Positions 55,901-64,000 of a DNA stretch of 64,000 nt are shown here, in pieces. The stretch comes from Owenia fusiformis (Eukaryota > Annelida > Polychaeta > Sabellida > Oweniidae), in assembly GCA_903813345.2 (NCBI GenBank), contig CAIIXF020000006.1:39752848-39816847 (forward strand). The letters are read 5' to 3'. Each line of letters opens with the position of its first letter. The first letter of the stretch is position 1. The translations under genes and the position numbers were made by a program. The notes under the pieces were generated by a model. It ran no database searches, was not told the DNA's origin, and was given only the letters and a program-made list of their open reading frames with translations.

Positions 55901-56115
55901 TGAGATCCAATTTTTCCAAAAAAACTGGGTTCAAATTCAAAAAAGTAGATGAGGAGCCTGAAAACAACATAGCATGCAATCCATACCTTCCTTCTCTTTG
56001 CAGTGGACATCTCAACGTTAGTCTCCTTTCTTTTATTTCTAATTCCTGGCATATTTGGGGGTGTTTTAGTAAGTCTGTAATATATTAGCTTTCCCTGTAA
56101 TTTTCCTAGTTTCAT
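46776..56115 (-). CDS. WDR76: WD repeat-containing protein 76
   Basis: Thirteen exons with consensus junctions and consistent phases: 55987-56115 (start MKLGK; an internal start MPGIRNKRK is at 56052), 54266-54334, 53131-53291, 52764-52881, 52206-52357, 50714-50867, 50260-50418, 49911-50026, 49382-49486, 48697-48846, 47910-47960, 47210-47312, 46776-46928. About 540 residues (about 519 from MPGIR); human WDR76 has about 626. An acidic, lysine-rich N-terminus is followed by YERKRLKNI-like ISEFEKLRLKNIQDNASFLASI and a WD40 propeller. Diagnostic WDR76 stretches are DSAYFSPITGKYLLTT, NTGRWLTNFRATW and IIVGGNSSGKVHIF. Family members bind chromatin and DNA-damage or ubiquitin-ligase partners (DDB1/CUL4) in the nucleus. 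Introns carry several small transposons. The final exon has been amplified downstream. Confidence 0.95.
48409..48562. mobile_element. Small foldback MITE in a WDR76 intron
   Basis: CCCTGCTATAAGCAGTTAG at the left is mirrored by CTAATTGGTTATAGCAGGG at the right. The inner arms CGATTGAG and TTAATCGGGCG also pair loosely. About 154 bp, no coding capacity, TSD not clear. Confidence 0.6.
49703..49881. mobile_element. CATGGGCGTAGC-tipped MITE, 5 bp TSD, in a WDR76 intron
   Basis: CATGGGCGTAGC and GCTACGCCCATG termini, flanked by GTGGG on both sides (49698-49702 and 49882-49886). The tip and TSD length resemble the CAGGCCCGTAGCC family, so the two are probably related groups moved by the same or similar transposases. 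The right TSD ends about 25 bp from the WDR76 exon at 49911. Confidence 0.8.
51121..52181 (+). mobile_element. Mariner-like transposon, internally deleted and decayed
   Basis: Tips CAGGGTGTTCCAAAAGTAAC and inverse, each with TA outside. The arms are inverted for about 190 bp. Inside, plus-strand pieces give HLDKAPARRSP, VEELGLEF, HAPYSSDHATSNFYL (the SPDLAPSDF-like third catalytic Asp block) and HAFESWKQ, the C-terminal half of a mariner transposase. There are several frame breaks and the N-terminal half is missing. It sits in a WDR76 intron between exons 50714-50867 and 52206-52357, 24 bp from the latter. Confidence 0.85.
53449..54010 (+). mobile_element. Mariner/Tc1-like transposon, short internally deleted copy
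   Basis: CAGGGTGGTCAAAAAAAATGG and its inverse with TA flanks (53447-53448, 54011-54012). The centre encodes SLPVGIWQAKSV, then LRTITNLKSEIIRIIQAIPAEE and RRIDN, the C-terminal end of a mariner-family transposase, broken by stops. The arms repeat about 110 bp. It lies in a WDR76 intron. Confidence 0.85.
54433..54655. mobile_element. CGTAGCC-tipped element with 5 bp TSD, in a WDR76 intron
   Basis: CAGGCCAGTAGCC at the left and CTGACTATGAACCTG at the right, with GGGCA duplicated at 54428-54432 and 54656-54660. The internal block ATGGTGAAAAACTGCATGGTTTTGAAAG is shared with the copies at 7347 and 62314. Confidence 0.8.
54699..55518. mobile_element. Foldback element with GGTACCGG arms, 820 bp, 7 bp TSD
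   Basis: CGGGTTTGTAGAAAAAAACGGGTACCGG at the left is mirrored at the right. TCACAGC is duplicated at 54692-54698 and 55519-55525. The arms extend inward about 280 bp with repeated GGGTACC palindromes. The centre shares sequence with the element at 13032-13973, suggesting a related or nested copy. No coding capacity. Confidence 0.8.
55526..55986. other. WDR76 first intron, remaining part
   Basis: Ordinary AT-rich intron between the transposon at 54699 and the first exon. The minus-strand frame that continues from exon 1 into it (to 55702) is read-through of the GTATGG donor and is not coding. Confidence 0.6.
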
Positions 56116-57748
56116 AACATTTAAAATGGCCGGATTACGCAAGTTTTCGCGGCAAATTTCACAGTTTCCTAGTTTTATATCAAATTTTGTGTAAATATGT
56201 TGTATATGTGTCAGATCTTATGAATAAGTAATTATATTACATGTATCTTCATGTTGAATGCATATTTAATTTTTAATCAACTATATTTTGTAGGGAAAAG
56301 CCCAGGTAAAAGTTTTGCATAGTTTGGGAAATTCGCTATAGCCGAGTTGAATTATTAGTAGTTCTCGCTTAGAAAATATAATTCCTCGTACAAAATATTT
56401 CAACTTTTCATTGATTTACATACACATCTGGTAAGTAAAAGTAATAATTTGTATGTTTAATCGATTTCATATATAGCCCCCTTCATTATGATCATTTATT
56501 CATGTAGTTTTAGGGCGTAGATCTCTTTAGATTAACTCAAATGATCAGGCATGTGAAAAACTAACATATTATCGCCCAGCAAAAAAAATTATTAAAAAAC
56601 ACGTGTGTGTTCACAAGTACATTTACAGTTTAGTTGAATATTTCGTTAAGATAAAATTATAGTGGAAAGTTCGGTGTAAATTCAAAGTCACAGAATGACT
56701 GACCTTCATTGTCGAAGTAGCCTATGTTTCTGTGGTTGGCCAAGATGGCTACACTGATTTGCTACATGTTCTGGGAAGAATGAGGTAAGAAGCTTTCATG
56801 TACATGCAGGGGGGGATTCCCCAAAGATGACCTTTTGTTTTGGTAGGTGCGATAACAAATTTTATAAACAGGCCTTATTTGCCATTGAAGTGGATATCTC
56901 AATGCTCGCTGTTGTTTTATGGGTATTCTCTGTGATTTTGGACCGAGTAATTTCAATAGTATAACCATAGTTTTGAAATGATGATGTTGAACTAATGAAC
57001 AATTTCAAATGTTACTTTGCGCATGGACGGCACTGAGAGAACAGGTGTTAAGGTGACTGTTAACTTAATCGATTTTCAGAAAAAATTGAAAATTTCACAA
57101 TCTTGAAATTCTTGAACAATCTTGAACATTTCAGAAAATATACTTCAAACATATATCAAAAACGAAGGAGCAACGGAAATTTGAAAAATTACCCGATAAA
57201 AAAATTGGGTTCAAAATAAGGAAAAAAGTACACTTCTAAAATTGTTTTTTTCTATTTTTTTAATTTGGATGAGAGATTTCAAAATTCTAAAGCTCCTTCC
57301 ATTTTGAGCTATATTAAAGGGATGTTTCAGAGAAATTGGAAAAAATGTTCAGGGACCTTTGCCGTGCTACTCTTTTTGTCAATTTTTCTGTCACATTTTC
57401 AGAGGACTCAAATTCCCATTCCAAAATGTTTACTGTTTCTATTTGCATTACCACAGTGAGCCTGGTTATATAAATGATAAGTGGAACTAAAAAATTGAGA
57501 GAAAATCCAACCAAAAGACAGTTAATTTTGATGGTCAGATTATACTCAAATGCCATGTGCTTCCTGGTTTCGGCCATCTTGGATTTTTTGATTAAGTTAT
57601 AAGTTACCTTAATGCTTGTTCACATGATCACATCCTGCAAATTGATTGAACATCATAGAATGGGGAATCCCCGGATATGATAGAATATGAAAGAATTATG
57701 GGAGCTACTCACTTCTTTTGATGTACATGTTTCAAATTTCATTTCCAG
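56116..57748. promoter_or_regulatory. Shared WDR76-NAT10 intergenic region, likely bidirectional promoter
   Basis: The two genes diverge from this 1.6 kb stretch. At 56738-56748 CCAAGATGGCTAC matches the YY1/TISU-type element. The sequence to 56783 ends ...GAATGAG followed by the donor GTAAGA, so a non-coding first exon of NAT10 probably ends at 56783 and splices to 57749. The ATG in the motif would open a 12-codon uORF (MATLICYMFWEE). No TATA box stands out near it. Confidence 0.5.
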
Positions 57749-57752
57749 AAAA

Positions 57753-60700
57753 ATGGTTAGAAAGAAAGTTGATAACCGTATTCGTGTGATGATTGAGAAT
57801 GGGATTGCTGAGAAACATCGAAGCCTCTTTGTGATTGTGGGAGACCACGGCAGAGATCAGGTATAAGTCAATTTAATCTGTAGTGAAACCTATCTTGTTA
57901 GTGAACACCTGTGTCTAGTGAACACCTTTGTCTAATGAACACCCATTTTCAGCATATATACTCCACTTACTTCTGAATAAAATTACCTCTCTGTAGTGAA
58001 CACTTACCTACAGTGAACACAGTTTTATGGCTCTATAGGTATTCACAGACTGTACACAGGTTTTACTGTACATGTAATCCATTCAACACAGGCTTTACTG
58101 TACATGAAATCCATTCAACAAAGGTTTTACTCTACATGTAATCCATTCAACTCAGGTTTTACTGTACATGTATTCCATTCAACTCAGGTTTTACTGTACA
58201 TGTATTCAATTCAACTCAGGTTTTACTGTACATATTGTATTCCATTCAACTCAGGTTTTACTGTACATGAATTCCATTCAACTCAGGTTTTACTGTACAT
58301 GTATTCCATTCAACTCAGGTTTTACTGTACATGTATTCCATTCAAATTGCATCCATCTCATTTAAAACCAGTTGACTGAGTCAGGAATAAGAAAGTTAAT
58401 TAATTATTTCATACATACTTTTTTTCTTGTATTTTCATTTCTACTATCAGATCTGATGGATTTCATAAAACTTATGATTTTGTACTATCATATAAAATAT
58501 TGATTTAATAATTGCCCCTCCTCCGAAAGTGCTCTTCAAATAAATTGTATTATGTTATGGCATATAAAATTCTTGTAAATGTGCCTCAGACCAGCAATGA
58601 ATGAAATTTTAAATGTATTTTCCAGACTGTGATTCTGCACCACATGCTATCAAAGGCAGTCGTTAAAGCACGGCCTTCAGTATTATGGTGTTACAAGAAG
58701 GAGTTGGGTTTCAGCAGGTATGTTAGTCTTTTTTTATTAAGTAAGGTCCATTGGCCCTTATCTTTGGGGGGGGGGGGGGCTGAAGATGTTATCCTCCTGG
58801 ATTGAGGCCATGATTTTCAAATTAACTGGCCCATATGACACATTACAGGGAATTCAAATGTTGTGAGTTGTATAGAAATCTCTAAACTTCATGTATTTCT
58901 TTTTTATTTAATGTAGTTAATGTTGTCTCCCCATGCACACATCGCTACCAATACAGCCCATCTGCAACAGTACCATAAAGCAATAACTTCCAATCGTAAT
59001 ACTCAAATGGTACCATACTCAAATATTACCATATGGGTCGCAGGTGGTACCATATGGTCCCATGCTCAAAATGTATGGTAAGAGATTTCAGGGATTGGGT
59101 TTGTACATGTACCTGTTAATCTTTTCTTTTTTTTTAAATTACTGTTTATTTATGCTCTGCAACTCTCAAACATAAACTTATGGTAATCATTTTATTACAG
59201 TCATAGAAAGAAACGTATGAGGCAGCTACAGAAGAAAGTAAAGAGTGGAAAGCTTGACATTAAGGATGACGACCCATTTGAGTTATTTGTAGCTGCGACT
59301 AACATTCGATATTGCTATTACAATGAAACACACAAGATCCTTGGAAATACATATGGCATGTGCGTTTTGCAGGTAAGAAATTAACCGAGTCTGGTAGGTG
59401 AGTTTTTAGAACTAATTAGTACTAATCAATGTGTTATTTTGAAATATTTTATGGATTACTTTGATAAAAAATCAAATATGATAATGATATGACAATTGTA
59501 TGGTGACATAATGATGGAAATATTCAATAGCTCTATGTTTAACTAAATTTGCTTCTTTCTTTCAACCAATGAAAAGCAACATTTCTTTGAATTTATCACA
59601 CATTTGCGAAGAAGATTCGATAACATACATTGACAGCATCATATGCTTATTTTTATCAAGCACACTTCCTCGTCTATGGCTTTCTGATATGTGCACTTAA
59701 TTAAACACGCAATGCAGAAGTGTCAGCTTTGGCCAAACTTTTCTTCTATTTCATGAAGTCCCCTACCCACAAATCATAATTACATTATATTATTATATTT
59801 TTAGGACTTCGAGGCTCTCACGCCCAACCTGTTAGCCCGAACATCATAATTACATTTTATTATAATATTTCCAGGACTTTGAGGCTCTTACGCCCAACCT
59901 GTTGGCCCGAACGGTGGAAACAGTGGAAGGAGGCGGGATAATTGTGATCCTCGTCAGATCTGTCAACTCCCTCAAGCAGCTGTATACCATGTCTATGGTA
60001 GGTATACCATGTCTATGGTAGGTATACCATGTCTATGGTAGGTATACCATGTCTATGGTAGGTATCATTAGGTAGACCATGTCTATGGTAGGTACACCCT
60101 GTTTATGGTAGATATACCATGTATATGGTAGATATTACATGTCTAAGGTAGGTATACCATGTCTGTGGTTTGTAAAGTTTCCACTTGAAGTGGAATAAGT
60201 TATATATGTAGAGCTGGTTTTTAGGAATATCTGAACTATATGTTCATTTTGGTATGGCACAACCACTTACAGAGGCTCATCTACAGGTTTTTATGTCACC
60301 ACAACCATAAGTGGTGGAATATTTTTGTAGTTTCTAACTTTTTTCTGGATGTGTTCTGTGGACAGTGATCACAATTTGGTGTCTGTAACAAATGGCAGGT
60401 AGTGGCATTTTGCATGTTAATGCCTCATTCTATAATTTGTTAAATGTATTATATAAACTATATTCTTTATTTATTTTAATTTATTTATATTAGTATTACA
60501 TTAGGTAATTAAGTAATTACAAAGAAGCATCTTTAAGTGCTAATCGCCATGTGGGCATTATAAGCACTTTAGCAGAAGAAGTAATTAAAGTGGATGGAAC
60601 AGGGAGGGGTCTGAGCTGAAGTGGGAATAGGTAAACAAGGCAGAGGGACAACCTATTTTGTCTGTGCCAGGCAAGGCAAGGTACAATGGGTTCTAGAAAT

Positions 60701-63700
60701 ATTCAGGTCAATATGAGATCAGCCATCTCTTAATGAAGCCAGAAGTCAAGGTCAATATGGGGCCAGCCATCTCTTAATGAAGCCAGAAGTCAAGGTCAAT
60801 ATGGGGCCAGCCATCTCTTAATGAAGCCAGAAGTCAAGGTCAAGGTCAATATGGGGCCAGCCATCTCTGAATGAAGCCAGAAGTCAAGGTCAAGGTCAAT
60901 ATGGGGCCAGCCATCTCTGAATGAAGCCAGAAGTCTAGGTCAAGTAAACTGTATTGTGTATTTTGTTGCAGGATGTTCATGCAAGATACAGAACAGAGTC
61001 TCATCAAGATGTTGTCTGCAGATTTAACGAAAGGTAAAATACATTTGATACAGGGTGTCCGTAAAGTATCTTCATTTAACACAAACTTTGTATTGTAAAT
61101 TTGAAATTCTAAAGAGACTTTTTGGATACCCTGTCTATTTATCTGTCATTTTGAATTGTATACTGGATTTACTCTTTTTAAATTCAACCTTTCCCAAAAT
61201 TGCAAACAACTTCGATCAGAACTTCCAGTGGTACAGTGGATTCTTAAATGATAGCAGAACCATGCATAATTGAACATTTATTTCATGCACTTATAACATG
61301 CACTTTTATAACATCCACTTTTATAACATGCATTTTCATAACATGCAATTTTATAACATGCACTTTCATAACATGCACTTTTATAACATGCACTTTCATA
61401 AAATGCACTTTAATAACATGCAATTTGAGTCATTTCTTTTTACTTCGAGAATATTGGAAAACTGTTTTGTTCTTCAACATGTATTGTTTTGACTCAAGTA
61501 CGAATGAAATGTAAATACTGTTGCATTATGGTTTATAATGGTATCCTTTATTACTTATAGATTCATGCTGTCTCTCGCCTCTTGTAAAAGATGTCTTGTG
61601 ATAGATGATCAACTGAACGTCCTTCCCATATCATCTCATGTCGCAAATATAACTCCAGTTACTCCCAAATCTAAGGTAAGTTGAAATTGAATGACAGACT
61701 GGGCTGGTCTTTTAAGTTAAGGTATGGTGAATTCTGCACATTCAAAGACCTCTCTTATCTGAACAATTTCTCTAATGTGAAGATTTAGGGGAGGCATCAA
61801 AAGTTCAATGTCTGATAGGAAACTAAATAAATCTAGTTTTGGGTTCAACCCCCCCTCCCCCCAAAAAGTTATATACCATGAAAATTGATCGCAGACTTTT
61901 CGCATGTTTTCTTGGACCTTGGACTTTCATGGGGCCATTATTAAGAATCCCTAAAACATGTGACAACAACAGTAGGCATAATATTCCAAATTGCATGCAT
62001 CTTGACAAAAAAAGTATCAGGTAAAATCTTAATTTTAAACTATTCAAAGGCATTCTGACTTAAAATTGCAAAACGTTGAAATGTTGAAATTTGTCGGATG
62101 GCAAACTGAAATGGCTTTGACCCCCCTTACTAGATTTATTTAGTTTCCTATCAGGCATTGATCTTTTGATGCCCCCCCCTAACTGCTGTAGATTTCCAAC
62201 GTTCAAGAACCTTAAAATGAGAGCATCTGCCAAATCAAGCACTTTTGGCCAGTCCCAGAGTTGAGATTATGGGTTTTTTACGGGTTTTCCTGAATAGACT
62301 GTAGGCCTACACTCAGGCCCATAGCCAGGATTTGCCAAGGGGGGATCAGTTTTCAAAAATTTCCAGGGGGGGTTCACATTTGACAATTTTTGCCCAAATA
62401 TGGAGATGTGCTCAAAATGGTGAAAAACTGCATGATTTTGAAAGAATTTTTGGCTAGTGGGGGATCCAAATCCTGCGAAAAAATGTCCATATTTTGGCAC
62501 ATCCTGTATATTTGGAACCTAATCTTATAAAAGTGAATGAGAAATATAACTGTCTTCTTGTAGGAGGATGCTCTTAGCCCAACAGAACAGGAATTGAAAG
62601 AGTTGAAGGATTCGTTGCAGGACACTCAACCGGTTGGCTGTTTGATTAACTGCTGTAAGACACTTGACCAGGTAGGGAATGTCCTCTTGTAAGATATCTC
62701 TGTAATATCAAATGAATAGATTATTGAATATAGAAATCCATTGCTAATTTGAAAAAATGCTTCCAATGACATCATCAACTTGCCAATATATCATAACTTC
62801 TTTGATTCACCAAAAGGTGGCGTGATTAGGTCTTTTCATTGTGTTAAATTTTCATAATTCTTTTAGGCTAAAGCACTTTTGAAGTTTGTTGAAGCAATAT
62901 CAGAGAAAACATTGAGAGCAACTGTTACCATGACAGCAGCAAGAGGGCGTGGTAAATCTGCAGCATTGGGCCTCGCTATGGCAACAGCTGTTGCATTTGG
63001 GTAGGTCAAAATGCTATGACAACAGAAACAGCTATTGCATAAAATGGGTACATCAAAATTAGCTCATGAAGATTTTCAACCAGTTCAGATTTTCATTCTC
63101 AAATCTTGTCTGTGATTTTCTGTAAATAAGTTTCCAGGCAAACTAGATTGTTGGATTGCTCTTACTTTTTTTAGAGTAATACTTCTCTATGATTTTCAGT
63201 ATATATCTACAAGGTCCCAAGATTCTTGACATTCTCGCTTTTGAAGATTGCATTATAGATTTATAAAGATGTCTCTTGCTTTGGAAATATCTACAAGTTT
63301 CAAGATCTATGGCATGCTGGTTTTAAAGATGGCATATTTGGATTTCCCATCCTGAAATCTCACTTGTAAAGTCTTGCACATTGCCAAACTCTGTCTCGTT
63401 TTATTTCAGGTACTCCAACATATTTGTGACATCACCAAATCCAGAGAATCTGAAAACTCTGTTTGAATTTGTATTCAAAGGCTTTGATGCTCTAGAGTAT
63501 CAAGTAAGTGATTTTGTTTTAAAATCTATTTCATAGTTTTTTGTTTTGTGTTTATATATTGAAATTTGTTCGAGTAAAATTGAATTATTTAAGAAATATG
63601 AAGTAAGACGAAATGTTGTTGATGCTATGGTTACCTTGAATTTGAATACAAAGTAAGTGAAGTTTACAGTAAAACCCATATTATTTGGACACCCACTGGG

Positions 63701-63905
63701 ACAGGCCAATATTGTTAAATTTTGCACAGTATTTGAGTTGAAACTTGGAAAATACTCATCATGCTAAATTACCTTAAGCTAAATTTAGAGATTTTGTTTT
63801 TTTCAGGAGCATCTTGATTATGAACTTGTTCAGTCAACCAATCCTGACTTCAACAAAGCCATCGTGCGTGTCAACATTTTCAGAGAACATAGACAGACAA
63901 TCCAG
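57753..63905 (+). CDS. NAT10: NAT10/Kre33 RNA cytidine acetyltransferase, N-terminal part (runs off the window)
   Basis: Ten coding exons with consistent phases: 57753-57860, 58626-58717, 59201-59372, 59875-59997, 60972-61033, 61561-61675, 62564-62671, 62867-63000, 63410-63503, 63807-63905; about 369 residues of about 1000. NAT10 makes N4-acetylcytidine in 18S rRNA and tRNA using acetyl-CoA and ATP, in the nucleolus. Visible landmarks: start VRKKVDNRIRVMIENG; HRKKRMRQLQKK; FELFVAATNIRYCYYNETH; the RecD-like helicase Walker A (ARGRGKSAALGL, about residues 284-295); YSNIFVTSPNPENLKTLFEFV; FREHRQTIQ at the last exon. The DEAA, GNAT and tRNA-binding parts lie beyond the window. ATG 57753 follows the acceptor at 57748 directly. 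Introns hold several minisatellites and exon 4 is bordered by duplicated splice sites (59770-60062). Confidence 0.97.
58070..58350. repeat. Tandem repeat in NAT10 intron 1, about 29-33 bp unit
   Basis: About nine units of CCATTCAACTCAGGTTTTACTGTACATGTATT with small length changes. A second short repeat (GTGAACACC...TCTAGTGAACACC) precedes it at 57900-58020. Neither reaches the exons. Confidence 0.9.
59770..59911 (+). repeat. NAT10: 71 bp tandem duplication of the NAT10 exon 4 splice acceptor
   Basis: ATCATAATTACATT...TTTTTAG plus the first 37 bases of exon 4 (GACTTCGAGGCTC...GCCCGAAC) at about 59770-59840 is repeated at 59842-59911 as the true acceptor and exon start. The first copy differs at a few sites (for example GACTTC against GACTTT). 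If the upstream acceptor were used, the frame would read DFEALTPNLLARTS and stop. Confidence 0.9.
59983..60170 (+). repeat. NAT10: 20 bp minisatellite copying the NAT10 exon 4 splice donor
   Basis: Four exact 20 bp units (TATACCATGTCTATGGTAGG) at 59983-60062 begin inside the exon and include its last 15 bases and the donor GTAGGT. Degenerate units continue to about 60170. Identical donor sequences therefore follow at 60018, 60038 and 60058. The reading VGIPCLW then a stop would follow if a later donor were chosen. Confidence 0.95.
60690..60945. repeat. Tandem repeat in NAT10 intron 4, 51-57 bp unit
   Basis: About 4.5 units of AAGTCAAGGTCAATATGGGGCCAGCCATCTCTTAATGAAGCCAG. Later units gain an extra AAGGTC. 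Non-coding; it ends about 25 bp before the acceptor of the next exon (60972). Confidence 0.9.
61051..61133. mobile_element. Possible tiny mariner-like remnant (83 bp)
   Basis: TA then CAGGGTGTCCGTAAAG at the left and GGATACCCTG at the right resemble mariner tips. The right side lacks TA and the inside is very short, so this is weakly supported. It starts 17 bp after the NAT10 exon ending at 61033. Confidence 0.35.
61285..61425. repeat. Short tandem repeat in NAT10 intron 5 (ATAACATGCACTTT)
   Basis: About ten units of 14 bp (TTATAACATGCACT / TCATAACATGCACT). It makes all three plus frames open with Ile/Thr/Cys/Phe or His/Asn/Phe/Tyr patterns, which are not genes. Confidence 0.9.
62314..62480. 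mobile_element. CGTAGCC-type element, right end lost, in a NAT10 intron
   Basis: CAGGCCCATAGCCAGGATTTGCC with the usual G run, GGTTCACATTTGAC and the block CTCAAAATGGTGAAAAACTGC. The right terminus is replaced by GGATCCAAATCCTGC and further sequence, so no TSD can be seen. Confidence 0.7.
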
Positions 63906-64000
63906 GTATTGAGAACACATTGAACACACAAGACTGCCAAGGGTTATATCATGGGCTTAACTCGAAAGTTTTGAATAATTTTGCCTGTAAATGAAAAGAA

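Noticed and set aside
55702-56142. 146-codon minus-strand frame as a gene of its own
   Set aside because: Only its first part is WDR76 exon 1. The rest is read-through past a GTATGG splice donor, and the nominal first codon is TTG.
58104-58379. 91-codon repetitive frame in NAT10 intron 1
   Set aside because: It is a minisatellite between two confirmed NAT10 exons, in a repeat unit that shifts length.

Overview
This window is from an AT-rich, intron-rich animal genome. Spliceosomal genes, many small DNA-transposon relics, tandem repeats, a CR1-like LINE with a 2A-like motif and a cGAS-like receptor all point to an invertebrate, most likely marine. The sequence alone does not settle the phylum. 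I found no bacterial-type genes, tRNAs, rRNAs, CRISPR arrays or LTR elements.

Host genes. The clearest are two divergent genes at the right end. WDR76 runs leftward in 13 recognisable exons (56115 to 46776). NAT10, the RNA cytidine acetyltransferase, runs rightward (10 coding exons, 57753 to 63905) and leaves the window after about 369 codons. They share an intergenic region of about 1.6 kb that looks like a bidirectional promoter. A third good gene is a 479-residue Mab-21/cGAS-like nucleotidyltransferase on the minus strand (32604-34043), with an intact catalytic triad and an N-terminal myristoylation signal. Exons of a calponin-homology (transgelin-like) gene lie at 25376-26641 (minus), but the exon for the first half of the domain was not found. 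Weak candidate first exons lie at 28966 and 41561.

Mobile elements. A CR1-like LINE (about 42488-46138, plus) has an endonuclease, an RT and one frame break. A 5'-truncated R2-like LINE with a restriction-like endonuclease lies at about 39870-41400 (minus). There are also an RT fragment of a third LINE (split by a hAT-like element) and a Penelope-like scrap near 28050-28470. Small DNA elements with target-site duplications (TSDs) include hAT-like (8 bp TSD), Harbinger-like (TAA), mariner-like (TA), a CGTAGCC-tipped family (5 bp) and elements with 9 bp TSDs. One 9-bp family is only 60-81 bp long and has three copies here, one inserted in frame inside the R2-like LINE.

Layout. 1-8.9 kb: non-coding with foldback elements. 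8.9-10.6 kb: tandem array of about 413 bp units. 11-25 kb: mostly non-coding with nested small transposons. 25-30 kb: calponin-like exons, a 1 kb TIR element and pyrimidine-rich arrays. 31.6-36 kb: cGAS-like receptor and unusual palindromic minisatellites. 37.7-39.4 kb: array of about 241 bp units. 39.9-46.2 kb: two LINEs. 46.2-64 kb: WDR76 and NAT10. Both of these genes have had tandem repeats grow out of their own exon ends: the last exon of WDR76, and a splice donor and a splice acceptor of NAT10.
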